Below, piece after piece: positions 8,214 through 16,946 of a DNA stretch of 64,000 nucleotides (positions are counted from its first letter, which is position 1; every line of letters starts with the position of its first letter). Source of the DNA: Oscillospiraceae bacterium (GTDB taxonomy: Bacteria; Bacillota; Clostridia; Oscillospirales; CAG-272); assembly GCA_015063585.1 (NCBI GenBank), contig SVTW01000002.1:23449-87448 (forward strand), written 5' to 3'. The notes under the pieces were generated by a model that searched no databases, was not told the DNA's origin, and saw only the letters and a program-made list of their open reading frames with translations. The position numbers and the translations under genes are program-made.

Positions 8214-8382
8214 TATTCAATAGTGACGAAAATCGGCAAAAAAATTTGTGAAAAAGCATATGGAGTAGAATTTAATGCCCATTCTGTTCGCTTCTTTTGT
8301 CCATTTTTCCAATAGACATTTCATGTCGTACCAAAAAATGGAAGGTGAAAAAATATTGTGTAAAAATTTTTTTGAAAAGCTA
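8214..8382. other. AT-rich spacer upstream of the infC promoter
   Basis: No gene, clear hairpin or repeat is visible. It is AT-rich, with A and T runs near 8345-8375 that could serve as an UP-like region for the infC promoter. Confidence 0.5.
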
Positions 8383-8411
8383 TTGACAAAGCGGGAAAAC
8401 TGTGGTATAAT
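8383..8411 (+). promoter_or_regulatory. Consensus sigma-A promoter for infC-rpmI-rplT
   Basis: TTGACA (8383-8388), 17-base spacer, TATAAT (8406-8411). Transcription would start near 8418 and give a leader of nearly 160 bases before infC. Confidence 0.92.
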
Positions 8412-8417
8412 ACGCGA

Positions 8418-8575
8418 GTAAAACAAAGCAGAGCACTCCGCTCTCACCTACACACCGGTTGTGATGTGGGTTGATAACGTAAAATCCTTTTGTGCAAAAT
8501 GTGCGCAATGGGGGAGCCGTGCGGAGATGCTGTGTCTTTGTACGGTTTATTTTTTTCGCTTGGAGGTGTTGAACT
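8418..8575 (+). promoter_or_regulatory. Structured infC leader, probable L20-type autoregulatory leader
   Basis: The infC operon of Firmicutes is commonly regulated by ribosomal protein L20 binding its leader; this leader has the right place and size. Seen here: an imperfect hairpin around ACACACCGGTTGTG (8445-8473); a long-range pairing of GCA-c-TCCGC (8433-8441) with GCGGA-ga-TGC (8521-8530); and a competing stem CCGTGC (8517-8522) with GTACGG (8540-8545), followed by a T-rich run (8546-8556) that looks like a terminator. The two pairings overlap at 8521-8522 and within the terminator loop, as in an attenuator. The assignment to the L20 leader class is from context, not from a covariance search. 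Confidence 0.6.
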
Positions 8576-9100
8576 ATTAGCGCGAAAGACAAAGAAAACC
8601 TGCTCAACGAGGAGATTACCGCGAAAGAAGTCCGCTTGATCGGATCTGACGGAGAATCGCTCGGCATCATGAGTTCGGCAAAAGCATTGGAAATGGCTTA
8701 TGAACGCGGAATGGATCTTGTAATGATGGCATCGCAGGCAACCCCGCCCGTGTGCAAGATCATGGACTATGGAAAATTCCGTTTTGAACGCGATAAGCGT
8801 GAGAAGGAAGCCAAGAAAAAGCAGCAGACCGTTGAACTCAAGGAGATCCAGTTGTCCTGCCGCATTGATACGCACGATTTTGAAACCAAGGTCAAGCATG
8901 CGATCCGCTTTTTGACCGACGGAAACAAGGTGCGCGTTGTAATGAAGTTTAAGGGACGCGAGATGAGCCATATGAATATCGGCCGCGAGGTGCTGGAGCG
9001 CTTCGAAGCGGCGTGTTCTGAGGTTGGAACGGTGGATAAGAAGCCTGTTCTGGACGGCAGATTTATGAGTATGGTGATTTCACCTGTCAAAGCCAAATAA
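8576..9100 (+). CDS. infC: Translation initiation factor IF-3, ATT start
   Basis: IF-3 binds the 30S subunit and checks the start codon and initiator tRNA. The frame is open from ATT 8576, and GGAGG (8562-8566) lies 9 bases upstream. Starting there gives 174 residues beginning SAKDKENLLNEEITAKEVRL, which fits the family N-terminus (LNEQI...VRVIG); the first ATG, at 8636, would remove it. Use of ATT (or another rare codon) for infC is the known basis of its self-control, because IF-3 rejects such starts. The N-domain is about 1-80, a Lys/Glu-rich helix links to the C-domain, and CKIMDYGKFRFE is the family signature. Confidence 0.95.
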   Translation: MSAKDKENLLNEEITAKEVRLIGSDGESLGIMSSAKALEMAYERGMDLVMMASQATPPVCKIMDYGKFRFERDKREKEAKKKQQTVELKEIQLSCRIDTHDFETKVKHAIRFLTDGNKVRVVMKFKGREMSHMNIGREVLERFEAACSEVGTVDKKPVLDGRFMSMVISPVKAK

Positions 9101-9208
9101 TTCGGCACGCGAAACCGCAGCTTTGGTTCTTTGCATTCGCAGAGACCTCAAATTGTAAGATCATCGGCATCATCCAAATGCCGAAAACAGAAAAAAGGAG
9201 TAATGAAA

Positions 9209-9403
9209 ATGGGAAAGGTCAAAACACATAAGGCTTCTGCCAAGAGATTTTCCGTAACCGCCAACGGCAAGGTAAAAATGTTCCACAGCTCGCACCGTCA
9301 TAAGACCGGTAATAAGAGCGCAAAGAGACTCAGACATCTGCGTTCCAGCACGATGGTGCAGGGTAAGATGGCAGAGAATCTGAAGACATTGATTCTGAAA
9401 TAA
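9209..9403 (+). CDS. rpmI: 50S ribosomal protein L35
   Basis: A 64-residue, very basic protein, starting MGKVKTHKASAKRFSVTANG and containing HKTGNKSAKRLRHLR, typical of bL35. AAGGAG (9195-9200) is 8 bases from ATG 9209; the ATG at 9203 is only 2 bases from it and is rejected. The gene lies between infC (108-base gap) and rplT (22-base gap), the standard operon. No separate promoter was found in the infC-rpmI gap. Confidence 0.97.
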   Translation: MGKVKTHKASAKRFSVTANGKVKMFHSSHRHKTGNKSAKRLRHLRSSTMVQGKMAENLKTLILK

Positions 9404-9425
9404 GACGAAACGGAGGATATAGAAA

Positions 9426-9779
9426 ATGGCAAGAGTTAAGGGCGCAATGATGACGCGCAAGAGAAGAAAGTCCATGCTCAAGGCAGCCAAGGGCTATTGG
9501 GGAGCAAAATCCAAGCATTTTAAGATGGCAAAGCAAGCCGTTATGAAGAGCGGCAACTATGCATTCGCCGGCAGAAAGATGAAGAAGAGAGACTTCCGTT
9601 CTCTCTGGATCACCAGAATTTCCGCACAGGCAAAGGTGAACGGTATGAACTACTCCACCTTTATGCACGGTTTGAAGAAGGCAGGCATTAACCTCAACCG
9701 CAAGATGCTGGCTGAAATTGCTGTTTCCGATAAGGAAGCATTTGCAGCACTCTGCGCACAGGCAAAGGCAGCTCTCTGA
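9426..9779 (+). CDS. rplT: 50S ribosomal protein L20
   Basis: A 117-residue basic protein of normal length with the bL20 blocks [21 protein letters not shown] (start), [25 protein letters not shown] and the C-terminal [11 protein letters not shown]20 is needed early in 50S assembly, and in Firmicutes it represses its own operon through the infC leader. GGAGG lies upstream of ATG 9426. A terminator follows within 15 bases of the stop. Confidence 0.98.
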   Translation: MARVKGAMMTRKRRKSMLKAAKGYWGAKSKHFKMAKQAVMKSGNYAFAGRKMKKRDFRSLWITRISAQAKVNGMNYSTFMHGLKKAGINLNRKMLAEIAVSDKEAFAALCAQAKAAL

Positions 9780-9788
9780 TTTTGAGAA

Positions 9789-9819
9789 TAAAAACCCGAT
9801 GATTTCATCGGGTTTTTGT
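9789..9819 (+). terminator. Intrinsic terminator after rplT
   Basis: AAAACCCGATGA pairs with TCATCGGGTTTT, followed by more T: a compact hairpin with a strong GGG/CCC core and a T-run, closing the infC operon. Confidence 0.9.
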
Positions 9820-9884
9820 CATTGATAGACACCTTTTTGCAAGGTGGTTTTTTCATAAAAATGGACGGAAAGGAGGCTGTTTTT

Positions 9885-10733
9885 GTGAATTGGAGCCAGG
9901 AAGTGATCTGTTCCAGGCAGAACCGAACGGTGGTTGAATTGTGTAAATTGAGCGACAGAAAGGCGCGCGAGGCACATTGTTCCTTCCGCTTCGACGGCAT
10001 TAAATTGCTGGAGGAGGCGGTGCGAAATCGGCTCGCACTTGAGCTTGTTGCGTTGCGTGAATCAAGCGCGGAACGCATCGGCAGGGCATATTCCGAATGG
10101 TGTGAAAGCACGAACTTTGAAGGTGCAAAGCGGATCTTGGTTCTTTCTGACGAACTTTTTGATAAAATTTCGGAAGAAAAATCACCCGAAGGCGTAATTT
10201 GTGTGGCAAAATATATTGACAAATTTCAAAAAAACATTACAATATATAATAGCGCCGATTTTTTGAAGCTGAAAAACGAGCGAATCGTGCTGGTGGAATC
10301 GGTTCGGGATCCCTCCAATATCGGAGCGATCATTCGCAGCGCGGCAGCGCTTGGAGTTGACCGCTTGATCATGAGCTCGGATTGCGCCGACATTTACCAT
10401 CCCCGTGCGGTGCGCGCCTCCATGGGAACGCTTTTTAATCAACCGATCGACCGTGTGGACGACCTTGCGCAGGTCATCGCGCAGTTGCGTGGGACAGGGC
10501 GGCGCGTTTATGCGGCGGCACTCGATCCCTCCGCAAAGCGCTTGGGAAGCTTCGCAATTTCGGAGCATGACACCGTTGTGATCGGAAACGAAGGACACGG
10601 ATTGACCGATGAGACGATCGCGGCATGCGATGCTTGCGTGATGATTCCGATGAGTGACCGTGCCGAGTCTTTTAATGCCGCAGTTGCGGCATCGCTCCTG
10701 ATGTGGGAGTTCGTTGGAAAAACAACCGTTTGA
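9885..10733 (+). CDS. TrmH/SpoU-family RNA 2'-O-methyltransferase
   Basis: SAM-dependent SPOUT methyltransferase, probably acting on 23S rRNA or tRNA ribose. With GTG 9885 the protein has 282 residues: an N-terminal substrate-binding part beginning with the ITSRQN-like motif CSRQNRTVVELCKLSDRK, then the catalytic knot with motif 1 DPSNIGAIIRSA, motif 2 VIGNEGHGL and motif 3 IPMSDRAESFNAAVAASLL. AAAGGAGG (9869-9876) is 8 bases before the GTG; ATG 9861 lies upstream of that ribosome site. The gene follows the rplT terminator, yet no clear promoter is seen. dprA starts 24 bases later. Confidence 0.88.
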   Translation: MNWSQEVICSRQNRTVVELCKLSDRKAREAHCSFRFDGIKLLEEAVRNRLALELVALRESSAERIGRAYSEWCESTNFEGAKRILVLSDELFDKISEEKSPEGVICVAKYIDKFQKNITIYNSADFLKLKNERIVLVESVRDPSNIGAIIRSAAALGVDRLIMSSDCADIYHPRAVRASMGTLFNQPIDRVDDLAQVIAQLRGTGRRVYAAALDPSAKRLGSFAISEHDTVVIGNEGHGLTDETIAACDACVMIPMSDRAESFNAAVAASLLMWEFVGKTTV

Positions 10734-10756
10734 TTTTTGGAAAGGAGTGCGATCGG

Positions 10757-12109
10757 ATGCAAAAGGGAATGCTATTCTGGATATGGCTTGCCGAGGCTTT
10801 GGGCCCTGCCAACCGCGATTTCCGCGCGTTGATCAGTATTTATGAAAATCCATACGATATTTTCCACGCGGAAGAGGAAGAATTGGAACGGCTGTCTCTT
10901 TCCGATCGCACCCGTAAAAAGCTTGCCGATAAAAATCTTTCACATGCAACCGATATTCTTGACGTGTGTGAACGGTCCGGCATCGGGATTCTCGCCTATT
11001 CGGATGGGGAATATCCCAATACACTCCGTCAGATTGACAGTCCGCCCGTTCTGCTCTATTACAGCGGAACGCTTCCCGATTTCAATACACGGCTGTGTGT
11101 TGGCATGGTGGGCACACGGCGCATGAGCGCTTACGGATTGCGGTCTGCGTATAAGCTTGCATATGAGCTTGCTTGCACAAAGGCAATGGTGATCAGCGGA
11201 ATGGCGGCGGGAATTGACGGCGTATCTGCTGCCGCGGCAATCGCCGCAAAGGGAACTACCGTTGCGATCCTCGGCTGCGGCGTCGATGTTGTTTATCCGC
11301 GCCATCATCAGCGGCTCCGAGACGAGATCCGCCGAACCGGTGTGATCCTTTCCGAGTATCCGCCCGGAACGCGCCCCAACTCCTATCATTTCCCGATCCG
11401 AAACCGGCTGATCAGCGGACTTTCGCACGGCACGGTTGTGGTAGAGGCGGGTATTGGAAGCGGTTCTTTGATCACGGCAAAGGATGCGATCGTGCAGGGC
11501 AGAGACGTATTTGCGATTCCTGCCAACGTTGGAAGCGTTGGAGCGGAAGGAACAAACGGGCTTTTGCGAGACGGTGCCAATCTCGTAACGCAGGCAAAGG
11601 ATATTCTGGACCGCTATGCGTACGTTTTCTCAGAGACGCTTGATACTGCGAGATTGCTCAAGATCGGCGATCGCTCCGAGGCGGATCTCGCCTTTTTGGA
11701 GCAGATGGGCGTGATCACGCTCCATAAAGGTCCCACCCCTCAATCGCCTCGCCTGCAAGCAACGGCACCGATTGAGGAAGCTGCGCCGAAGCCGAAAAAG
11801 CGAGCGGCCAAACCGAGCGGGAACCGCAAAGGAAGGACGGACGAAGCAGTCTCCGCCCACCTGACCGAATCGAGGCAGGCGCGTGAGGCGGAAGCACCGA
11901 CTGCACGGCAAACCCCCGACGAGGTTCTGACCTCTCTCAATGAGGTCCAACGCGCGGTGCTGGAGGCAATTCCGGATGACCGCGCCATTCATGCGGACGC
12001 GCTTTGCGGATTGGACTTTTCATACGGCGACATCGTTGCCGCACTTACGATGCTTGAAATCCTGGGGCTGATCCAAAAGCTTCCGGGTGCACTATATACT
12101 AAAAAATAA
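10757..12109 (+). CDS. dprA: DNA processing protein DprA
   Basis: Protects incoming single-stranded DNA and loads RecA during transformation; many non-competent bacteria also keep it. The 451-residue product has an N-terminal helical region (1-80), the Rossmann core with GTRRMSAYG, SGMAAGIDG, ILGCGVDVVYP, FPIRNRLISGLS and VVVEAGIGSGSL (about 95-300), a Pro/Ala/Lys/Glu-rich linker of about 80 residues, and a C-terminal winged helix (about 392-451). ATG 10757 has AAAGGAG 9 bases upstream; the longer in-frame start at 10703 would run into the previous gene. topA follows, as in many Firmicutes. Confidence 0.95.
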   Translation: MQKGMLFWIWLAEALGPANRDFRALISIYENPYDIFHAEEEELERLSLSDRTRKKLADKNLSHATDILDVCERSGIGILAYSDGEYPNTLRQIDSPPVLLYYSGTLPDFNTRLCVGMVGTRRMSAYGLRSAYKLAYELACTKAMVISGMAAGIDGVSAAAAIAAKGTTVAILGCGVDVVYPRHHQRLRDEIRRTGVILSEYPPGTRPNSYHFPIRNRLISGLSHGTVVVEAGIGSGSLITAKDAIVQGRDVFAIPANVGSVGAEGTNGLLRDGANLVTQAKDILDRYAYVFSETLDTARLLKIGDRSEADLAFLEQMGVITLHKGPTPQSPRLQATAPIEEAAPKPKKRAAKPSGNRKGRTDEAVSAHLTESRQAREAEAPTARQTPDEVLTSLNEVQRAVLEAIPDDRAIHADALCGLDFSYGDIVAALTMLEILGLIQKLPGALYTKK

Positions 12110-12132
12110 CCCTTGACAGAAAGGAACCAAAA

Positions 12133-14448
12133 ATGGCAAATAATCTGGTGATTTTGGAGTCTCCTTCCAAAGCTTTGACTGTGAAAGGATATCTCGGAAC
12201 CAACTATAAAGTAATCGCGTCCTTCGGACACGTCAGAGATCTGCCCAAGAGCTCTCTCGGTGTCGACATTGAACATGATTTTGACGCGCATTATATCAAT
12301 ATCCGCGGCAAGGGCGATCTGATCAAAGAGATCCGCCGAGAGGCAAAGGCGGCAAACAAGATCTTCCTCGCAACCGACCCTGACCGCGAAGGAGAAGCCA
12401 TTGCTTGGCATCTCGCCGCGGCACTTGGGATTCCGGAAGAAAAAACACAGCGCATCTGCTTCAACGAGGTTACAAAAACCGCGGTAAAGGCGGCAATCAA
12501 GTCGCCCCGTCCGATCGACATGAATCTTGTAAATTCTCAGCAGACACGCCGTATTCTTGACCGTATCCTCGGTTATAAGCTCAGCCCTCTGCTTTGGAAA
12601 AACGTGAAGAGCGGCTTGAGCGCGGGACGCGTACAGTCGGTCGCAACGCGCATGATCGTGGAGCGCGAGGAAAAGATCCGTTCCTTTGTACCTGTGGAGT
12701 ATTGGACCATCGATTCCATGCTTCACAGCCCCGACGGAAAGAACTTTATCGTTCACTTTTGGGGGGATCGGAACGGAAAGATCCGACTTTCCAGCGAGGC
12801 AGAGGCACAGGCTGTCGCACAGGCGGTGAACGGACGGCAGTATGCGGTCCACTCGGTCAAAAAGGCGGCAAAGCATAAGCTCCCCGCAGCCCCCTTTACA
12901 ACCTCCACCCTGCAGCAGGAGGCGTTCCGCAAGCTTGGATTTCAGTCCCAGCGCACCATGCGCGTAGCGCAGGAGCTTTACGAAGGTATCAATCTCGGCA
13001 CGGAGCTTGGCGGTGTGCAGGGTCTGATCACCTATATGCGTACCGATTCGGTCCGTATTTCGGCTGACGCGCAGACAAGCGCACGCGAATTTATCAAACA
13101 AAAATACGGTGAGAGCTATTGCCCCGAAACGCCCCGCGTCTTTAAGACCAAGGCAGGCGCGCAGGACGCGCACGAGGCGATCCGTCCCACCAACGTTGCA
13201 TTTGAGCCGCAACGTCTTCGCAAGCAGCTCACAGCCGATCAGTTCAAGCTTTACAAGCTGATTTGGGAATGCTTTATCGCAAGCCAGATGGAATCTGCCG
13301 TATTGGATACAATCACCATTGATTTCCTTTGTGCCGATTATATCTTCCGCACCAGCGGCTATTCGGTTCAATTCCCCGGATATATGGCGGTTTATGAGCA
13401 GAGCGAGGAGGAGTCGGGCAATAATGCCGATGATCCGCGCGAGGTCAAGGATATTCGTTTGCCCAATCTGGCAAACGGTCAGATGTTGAATGCCGATGAC
13501 GCAGAGCTGACTCAGCATTTTACAGAGCCGCCCGTACGCTATAACGATGCGTCGCTCATTCAAATGCTCAAGGATCTGGATATCGGACGTCCCAGTACGT
13601 ACGTCAGCATCATTACCACCATTCTTGCGCGCAATTACGTGAAGCGAGAGGGAAAAGCGTTTGTGCCCACCCCCTTGGGAGAGGTTACCAATAAGCTCAT
13701 GCTGGAGAATTTCGCTTCGATCGTTGACTACGGATTTACCGCGGAGATGGAAAAGGCACTCGATGAGATTGAGGACGGAAACGAGGAGATGCTGAACGTT
13801 CTTCGTCGCTTCTGGGGGGATTTCTCCAAGCAGCTTGAGGTTGCGGAAAAGACGATCGGGGAGAATGCGATCGAGGTTCCGCCTGAGGAGACCGATATTA
13901 TCTGTGATAAGTGCGGCAGCCGCATGGTTGTCAGAAACGGACGCTTCGGCAAATTTGCCGCATGTCCCAATTATCCCACCTGCCGCAACACCAAGCCCTT
14001 AACGGCTCCCGTCGTAACCGATTCCGAAGAAAATGAGGAATCCGAGGCGGAGAAGAAGAAGGCTCCCGTGATCGCTGATTTCAAATGCGAGAAATGCGGA
14101 GCGGATATGGTTCTCCGTACGGGAAAATTCGGAAGCTTTTATGCTTGCAGCCGCTATCCCGAATGCAAGTACACCAAGGCGCGCGTGCGTGAGACCGGCG
14201 TGGATTGCCCCAAGTGCGGCGCAAAAGTGATCACAAAGCTTGGCCGTAACCATTCGGTTTTCTATAGCTGTGAAAAATATCCCACGTGTGATTTCTCGTC
14301 CTGGGATATGCCCGTGAATGAGCATTGTCCCAATTGCGGCAAGCTGCTCTTCCGCAAGAAGGGGAAAAACCTGCTTGTGTGCCATGATACGAATTGCGGG
14401 TATTCGCGTGTGATCGAAAATCAGACGTCCGAGGGAACAGAGGAATGA
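12133..14448 (+). CDS. topA: DNA topoisomerase I (type IA)
   Basis: Relaxes negative supercoils through a covalent 5'-phosphotyrosine. The 771-residue protein has a Toprim domain (ILESPSKALTVKGYLG, DPDREGEAIAWHL), the toroidal cleavage domains with the active Tyr in GLITYMRTDSVR (about residue 300), and four C-terminal zinc ribbons, each Cys-X2-Cys...Cys-X4-5-Cys, from about residue 590 to 762 (CDKCGS, CEKCGA, CPKCGA, CPNCGK). Four ribbons is at the high end for the family. The ribosome site AAAGGA precedes ATG 12133. The gene overlaps trmFO by four bases. Confidence 0.97.
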   Translation: MANNLVILESPSKALTVKGYLGTNYKVIASFGHVRDLPKSSLGVDIEHDFDAHYINIRGKGDLIKEIRREAKAANKIFLATDPDREGEAIAWHLAAALGIPEEKTQRICFNEVTKTAVKAAIKSPRPIDMNLVNSQQTRRILDRILGYKLSPLLWKNVKSGLSAGRVQSVATRMIVEREEKIRSFVPVEYWTIDSMLHSPDGKNFIVHFWGDRNGKIRLSSEAEAQAVAQAVNGRQYAVHSVKKAAKHKLPAAPFTTSTLQQEAFRKLGFQSQRTMRVAQELYEGINLGTELGGVQGLITYMRTDSVRISADAQTSAREFIKQKYGESYCPETPRVFKTKAGAQDAHEAIRPTNVAFEPQRLRKQLTADQFKLYKLIWECFIASQMESAVLDTITIDFLCADYIFRTSGYSVQFPGYMAVYEQSEEESGNNADDPREVKDIRLPNLANGQMLNADDAELTQHFTEPPVRYNDASLIQMLKDLDIGRPSTYVSIITTILARNYVKREGKAFVPTPLGEVTNKLMLENFASIVDYGFTAEMEKALDEIEDGNEEMLNVLRRFWGDFSKQLEVAEKTIGENAIEVPPEETDIICDKCGSRMVVRNGRFGKFAACPNYPTCRNTKPLTAPVVTDSEENEESEAEKKKAPVIADFKCEKCGADMVLRTGKFGSFYACSRYPECKYTKARVRETGVDCPKCGAKVITKLGRNHSVFYSCEKYPTCDFSSWDMPVNEHCPNCGKLLFRKKGKNLLVCHDTNCGYSRVIENQTSEGTEE

Positions 14449-15797
14449 TGGATCAACCGATCGTTCATATCTACGGAGCGGGGCTGGCAGGGTGTGAGGC
14501 CGCATGGCAGGCTGTTCGCAACGGCGCGCGGGTTCGGCTTTTTGAAATGAAACCCGAAAAATACACCCCCGCTCATCACACCCCCGATTTTGCGGAATTG
14601 GTCTGTTCCAATTCGCTTCGCTCAGACAGTGTATCCAATGCCGTGGGGCTTCTCAAAGAGGAGATGCGCCGCCTTGGGTCGCTGATCATGGAAGCGGCAG
14701 ATGCCACACGTGTCCCCGCGGGCTCGGCGTTGGCGGTCGACCGCGTGAAATTTTCGCAATATATCACCGATAAGATCCGTTCCTGCCCGATGATCGAGGT
14801 GGTTTCCGCCGAGGCGGATCGGGTGGAGGACGGGTGCGTTACCGTGATCGCAACAGGACCCCTTACCTCGGATCGCATGGCGAACTACATGCAAACCGAT
14901 CTTGGGTGTGAGGGATTGCATTTCTTTGACGCGGCGGCACCGATCGTGGACTACGCGTCGATCAACATGGACGTCGCATATTTTGCGTCGCGCTATGATA
15001 AGGGCGATGCGGACTATATCAACTGCCCGATGACAAAGGAACAGTATGATGCCTTTTACGAGGCTTTGCTATCCGCCGAGGAGGCAGAGCTGAAGGAATT
15101 TGACCGTGAGAGTCAAAAGTCTTTGAAGGTTTTTGAGGGATGCATGCCGGTGGAGGTAATGGCACGGCGCGGCTACGATACGCTCCGTTACGGACCGCTC
15201 AAGCCGGTGGGGCTCATTGACCCCCGCGTGGGGAAGGAGGCATATGCCGTTGTGCAGCTCCGCAAGGAGAACGTGGAGGCAACGATGTTCAATCTCGTTG
15301 GCTTTCAAACGCACCTGACCTTTCCCGAGCAAAGACGCGTGTTCCGCATGATCCCCGGGCTTGAAAACGCCGAGTTTTTGCGCTACGGTATCATGCACCG
15401 AAACACCTATCTGAATTCTCCCGGCTTTTTGCAAGCCGATTACTCCATGCAATCGCGCCCGCAGATTTTCTTCGCGGGGCAAATGACAGGCGTTGAGGGA
15501 TACGTAGAGTCAGCGGGAAGCGGGCTTGTTGCGGGCATCAATGCGGCGCGTCGCGCAAAAGGCGAGACGGCAAGGATCTTCCCCGAGGAGACCATGCTCG
15601 GTGCTATGGCGGCTTACGTCAGCCGAGGCGGAGTGGGGGCATTTGTTCCCATGAATGCCAATTTCGGAATCGTTCCGCCGCTGGGCTATCGCGTCAAAGG
15701 CGGAAAGACCGCCAAAAATGAAAAGCTTGCCGAACGCGCGCTTGCGCTGATCGAGTCGATTGCGGGCGGTGACGCTTGTTCAACCGACGCCACGTAA
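14445..15797 (+). CDS. trmFO: Methylenetetrahydrofolate-tRNA-(uracil-5-)-methyltransferase
   Basis: Folate- and FAD-dependent enzyme that makes m5U54 in the tRNA T-loop, replacing the SAM-dependent TrmA in most Firmicutes. The FAD loop IYGAGLAGCEAAWQ is at the N-terminus, followed by the family signature around CSNSLRSDS and, late, FAGQMTGVEGYVESAGSGL. Length is 450 residues, near the usual 435-450. The start ATG 14445 overlaps the topA stop in an ATGA arrangement; ATG 14448 is the alternative. Confidence 0.96.
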   Translation: MMDQPIVHIYGAGLAGCEAAWQAVRNGARVRLFEMKPEKYTPAHHTPDFAELVCSNSLRSDSVSNAVGLLKEEMRRLGSLIMEAADATRVPAGSALAVDRVKFSQYITDKIRSCPMIEVVSAEADRVEDGCVTVIATGPLTSDRMANYMQTDLGCEGLHFFDAAAPIVDYASINMDVAYFASRYDKGDADYINCPMTKEQYDAFYEALLSAEEAELKEFDRESQKSLKVFEGCMPVEVMARRGYDTLRYGPLKPVGLIDPRVGKEAYAVVQLRKENVEATMFNLVGFQTHLTFPEQRRVFRMIPGLENAEFLRYGIMHRNTYLNSPGFLQADYSMQSRPQIFFAGQMTGVEGYVESAGSGLVAGINAARRAKGETARIFPEETMLGAMAAYVSRGGVGAFVPMNANFGIVPPLGYRVKGGKTAKNEKLAERALALIESIAGGDACSTDAT

Positions 15798-15836
15798 ATA
15801 AAAGAAGGATCGGCGATCTCAGCCGAGGAAAGATAA

Positions 15837-16880
15837 ATGAAAATCATTGTGGATATCATGGGGGGCGACAATGCCCCCGAGGAAACCGTCAAGGGCGCGA
15901 TCATGGCAACGCGCGAACTTGATGCCGAATATATTTGGGTTGGAGACCGCAACGCGATCGAGTCGATCGCAAAGGCGGAAAATTTTGATCTGAGCGGTAT
16001 TGAGATCGTTCATGCCGAGGATGTGATCACAATGGAGGATGATCCTCTTTCGATCACACGCGCCAAAAAACAGTCGTCCATGGCAGTTGGCTTGCGTTTG
16101 CTTGCCGAAGGGCGGGGCGATGCCTTTGTCAGCACGGGAAATACGGGTGCACTCTTTACGGGCGCTACCTTGATTGTGCGCAAGATCAAGGGATTGCAAC
16201 GCGCGGGAATCGGTACGGTTTTGCCGATGAAGAATCCCGTTCTGCTTCTGGACTGCGGTGCGAACGTGACGGTAACCGACGAGAATCTGGAGCAATTTGC
16301 CGTGATCGGATCTGCATATATGCGCAAGATGTTCGGCATCGCGTCGCCGCGTGTCGGACTGCTCAACAACGGCACCGAGGCTTGCAAGGGCACCGAGCTC
16401 CAACAGGCGGCTTACCGCCGTTTGTCGGAGGCTCCCGATCTCAATTTTGTCGGAAATATTGAAGGCAGCGCAATTGCCGCCGACCGTTGCGACGTGCTTG
16501 TTGCCGATGGTTTTACCGGTAATATCCTGCTTAAAAGCATTGAGGGCGTTGGAAAATTCATGCTCAGCAAGCTCAAGGGCGTGTTTTACTCCTCGCTCGT
16601 GACCAAGCTTGCCGCCGCTGTGATCAAAAAGCCGCTTTATGCCATGAAAAAGGATCTGGATCCCAACGAGCAGGGCGGTTCCCCGATCCTCGGTATATCC
16701 AAGCCGGTGATCAAGGCGCACGGTTCTTCAAAAGCCAAGGCGTTCAAGAATGCCATTCGCCAAGCGATCGCTTTTTCGCAATCGGGAGCGATCGAGGAGC
16801 TGACCGAGGCGGCTGCCGCATACGCGGCAAGAAAGAAAGCCGCGCGGGAACGTGTTTCGTCGCAAAGTTCTGCGGAGTAA
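15837..16880 (+). CDS. plsX: Phosphate acyltransferase PlsX
   Basis: Converts acyl-ACP to acyl-phosphate, the acyl donor for PlsY in phospholipid synthesis; a peripheral membrane enzyme. The 347 residues start MKIIVDIMGGDNAPEETVKG, the PlsX hallmark, and include STGNTGALFTGA, LLDCGANV, VGLLNNGTE and VADGFTGNILLKSIEG. The C-terminal 25 residues are an Ala/Lys/Arg-rich tail beyond the usual domain end. In many Firmicutes acpP lies between plsX and rnc; here the next gene is rnc itself. Confidence 0.96.
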   Translation: MKIIVDIMGGDNAPEETVKGAIMATRELDAEYIWVGDRNAIESIAKAENFDLSGIEIVHAEDVITMEDDPLSITRAKKQSSMAVGLRLLAEGRGDAFVSTGNTGALFTGATLIVRKIKGLQRAGIGTVLPMKNPVLLLDCGANVTVTDENLEQFAVIGSAYMRKMFGIASPRVGLLNNGTEACKGTELQQAAYRRLSEAPDLNFVGNIEGSAIAADRCDVLVADGFTGNILLKSIEGVGKFMLSKLKGVFYSSLVTKLAAAVIKKPLYAMKKDLDPNEQGGSPILGISKPVIKAHGSSKAKAFKNAIRQAIAFSQSGAIEELTEAAAAYAARKKAARERVSSQSSAE

Positions 16881-16892
16881 TACGTGGCTCCA

Positions 16893-16910
16893 TCGGAATA
16901 CACATTCCGA
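16893..16910 (+). other. Hairpin in the rnc leader
   Basis: TCGGAAT (16893-16899) and ATTCCGA (16904-16910) form a perfect 7-bp stem with an ACAC loop, 36 bases before rnc; AAAAACTTTT follows. It could be a weak attenuator or an RNase III processing site, by analogy with self-cleaved rnc leaders elsewhere; neither is shown. Confidence 0.4.
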
Positions 16911-16946
16911 AAAACTTTTAGCACGACAGAAAGAGGTTTTGATTTC

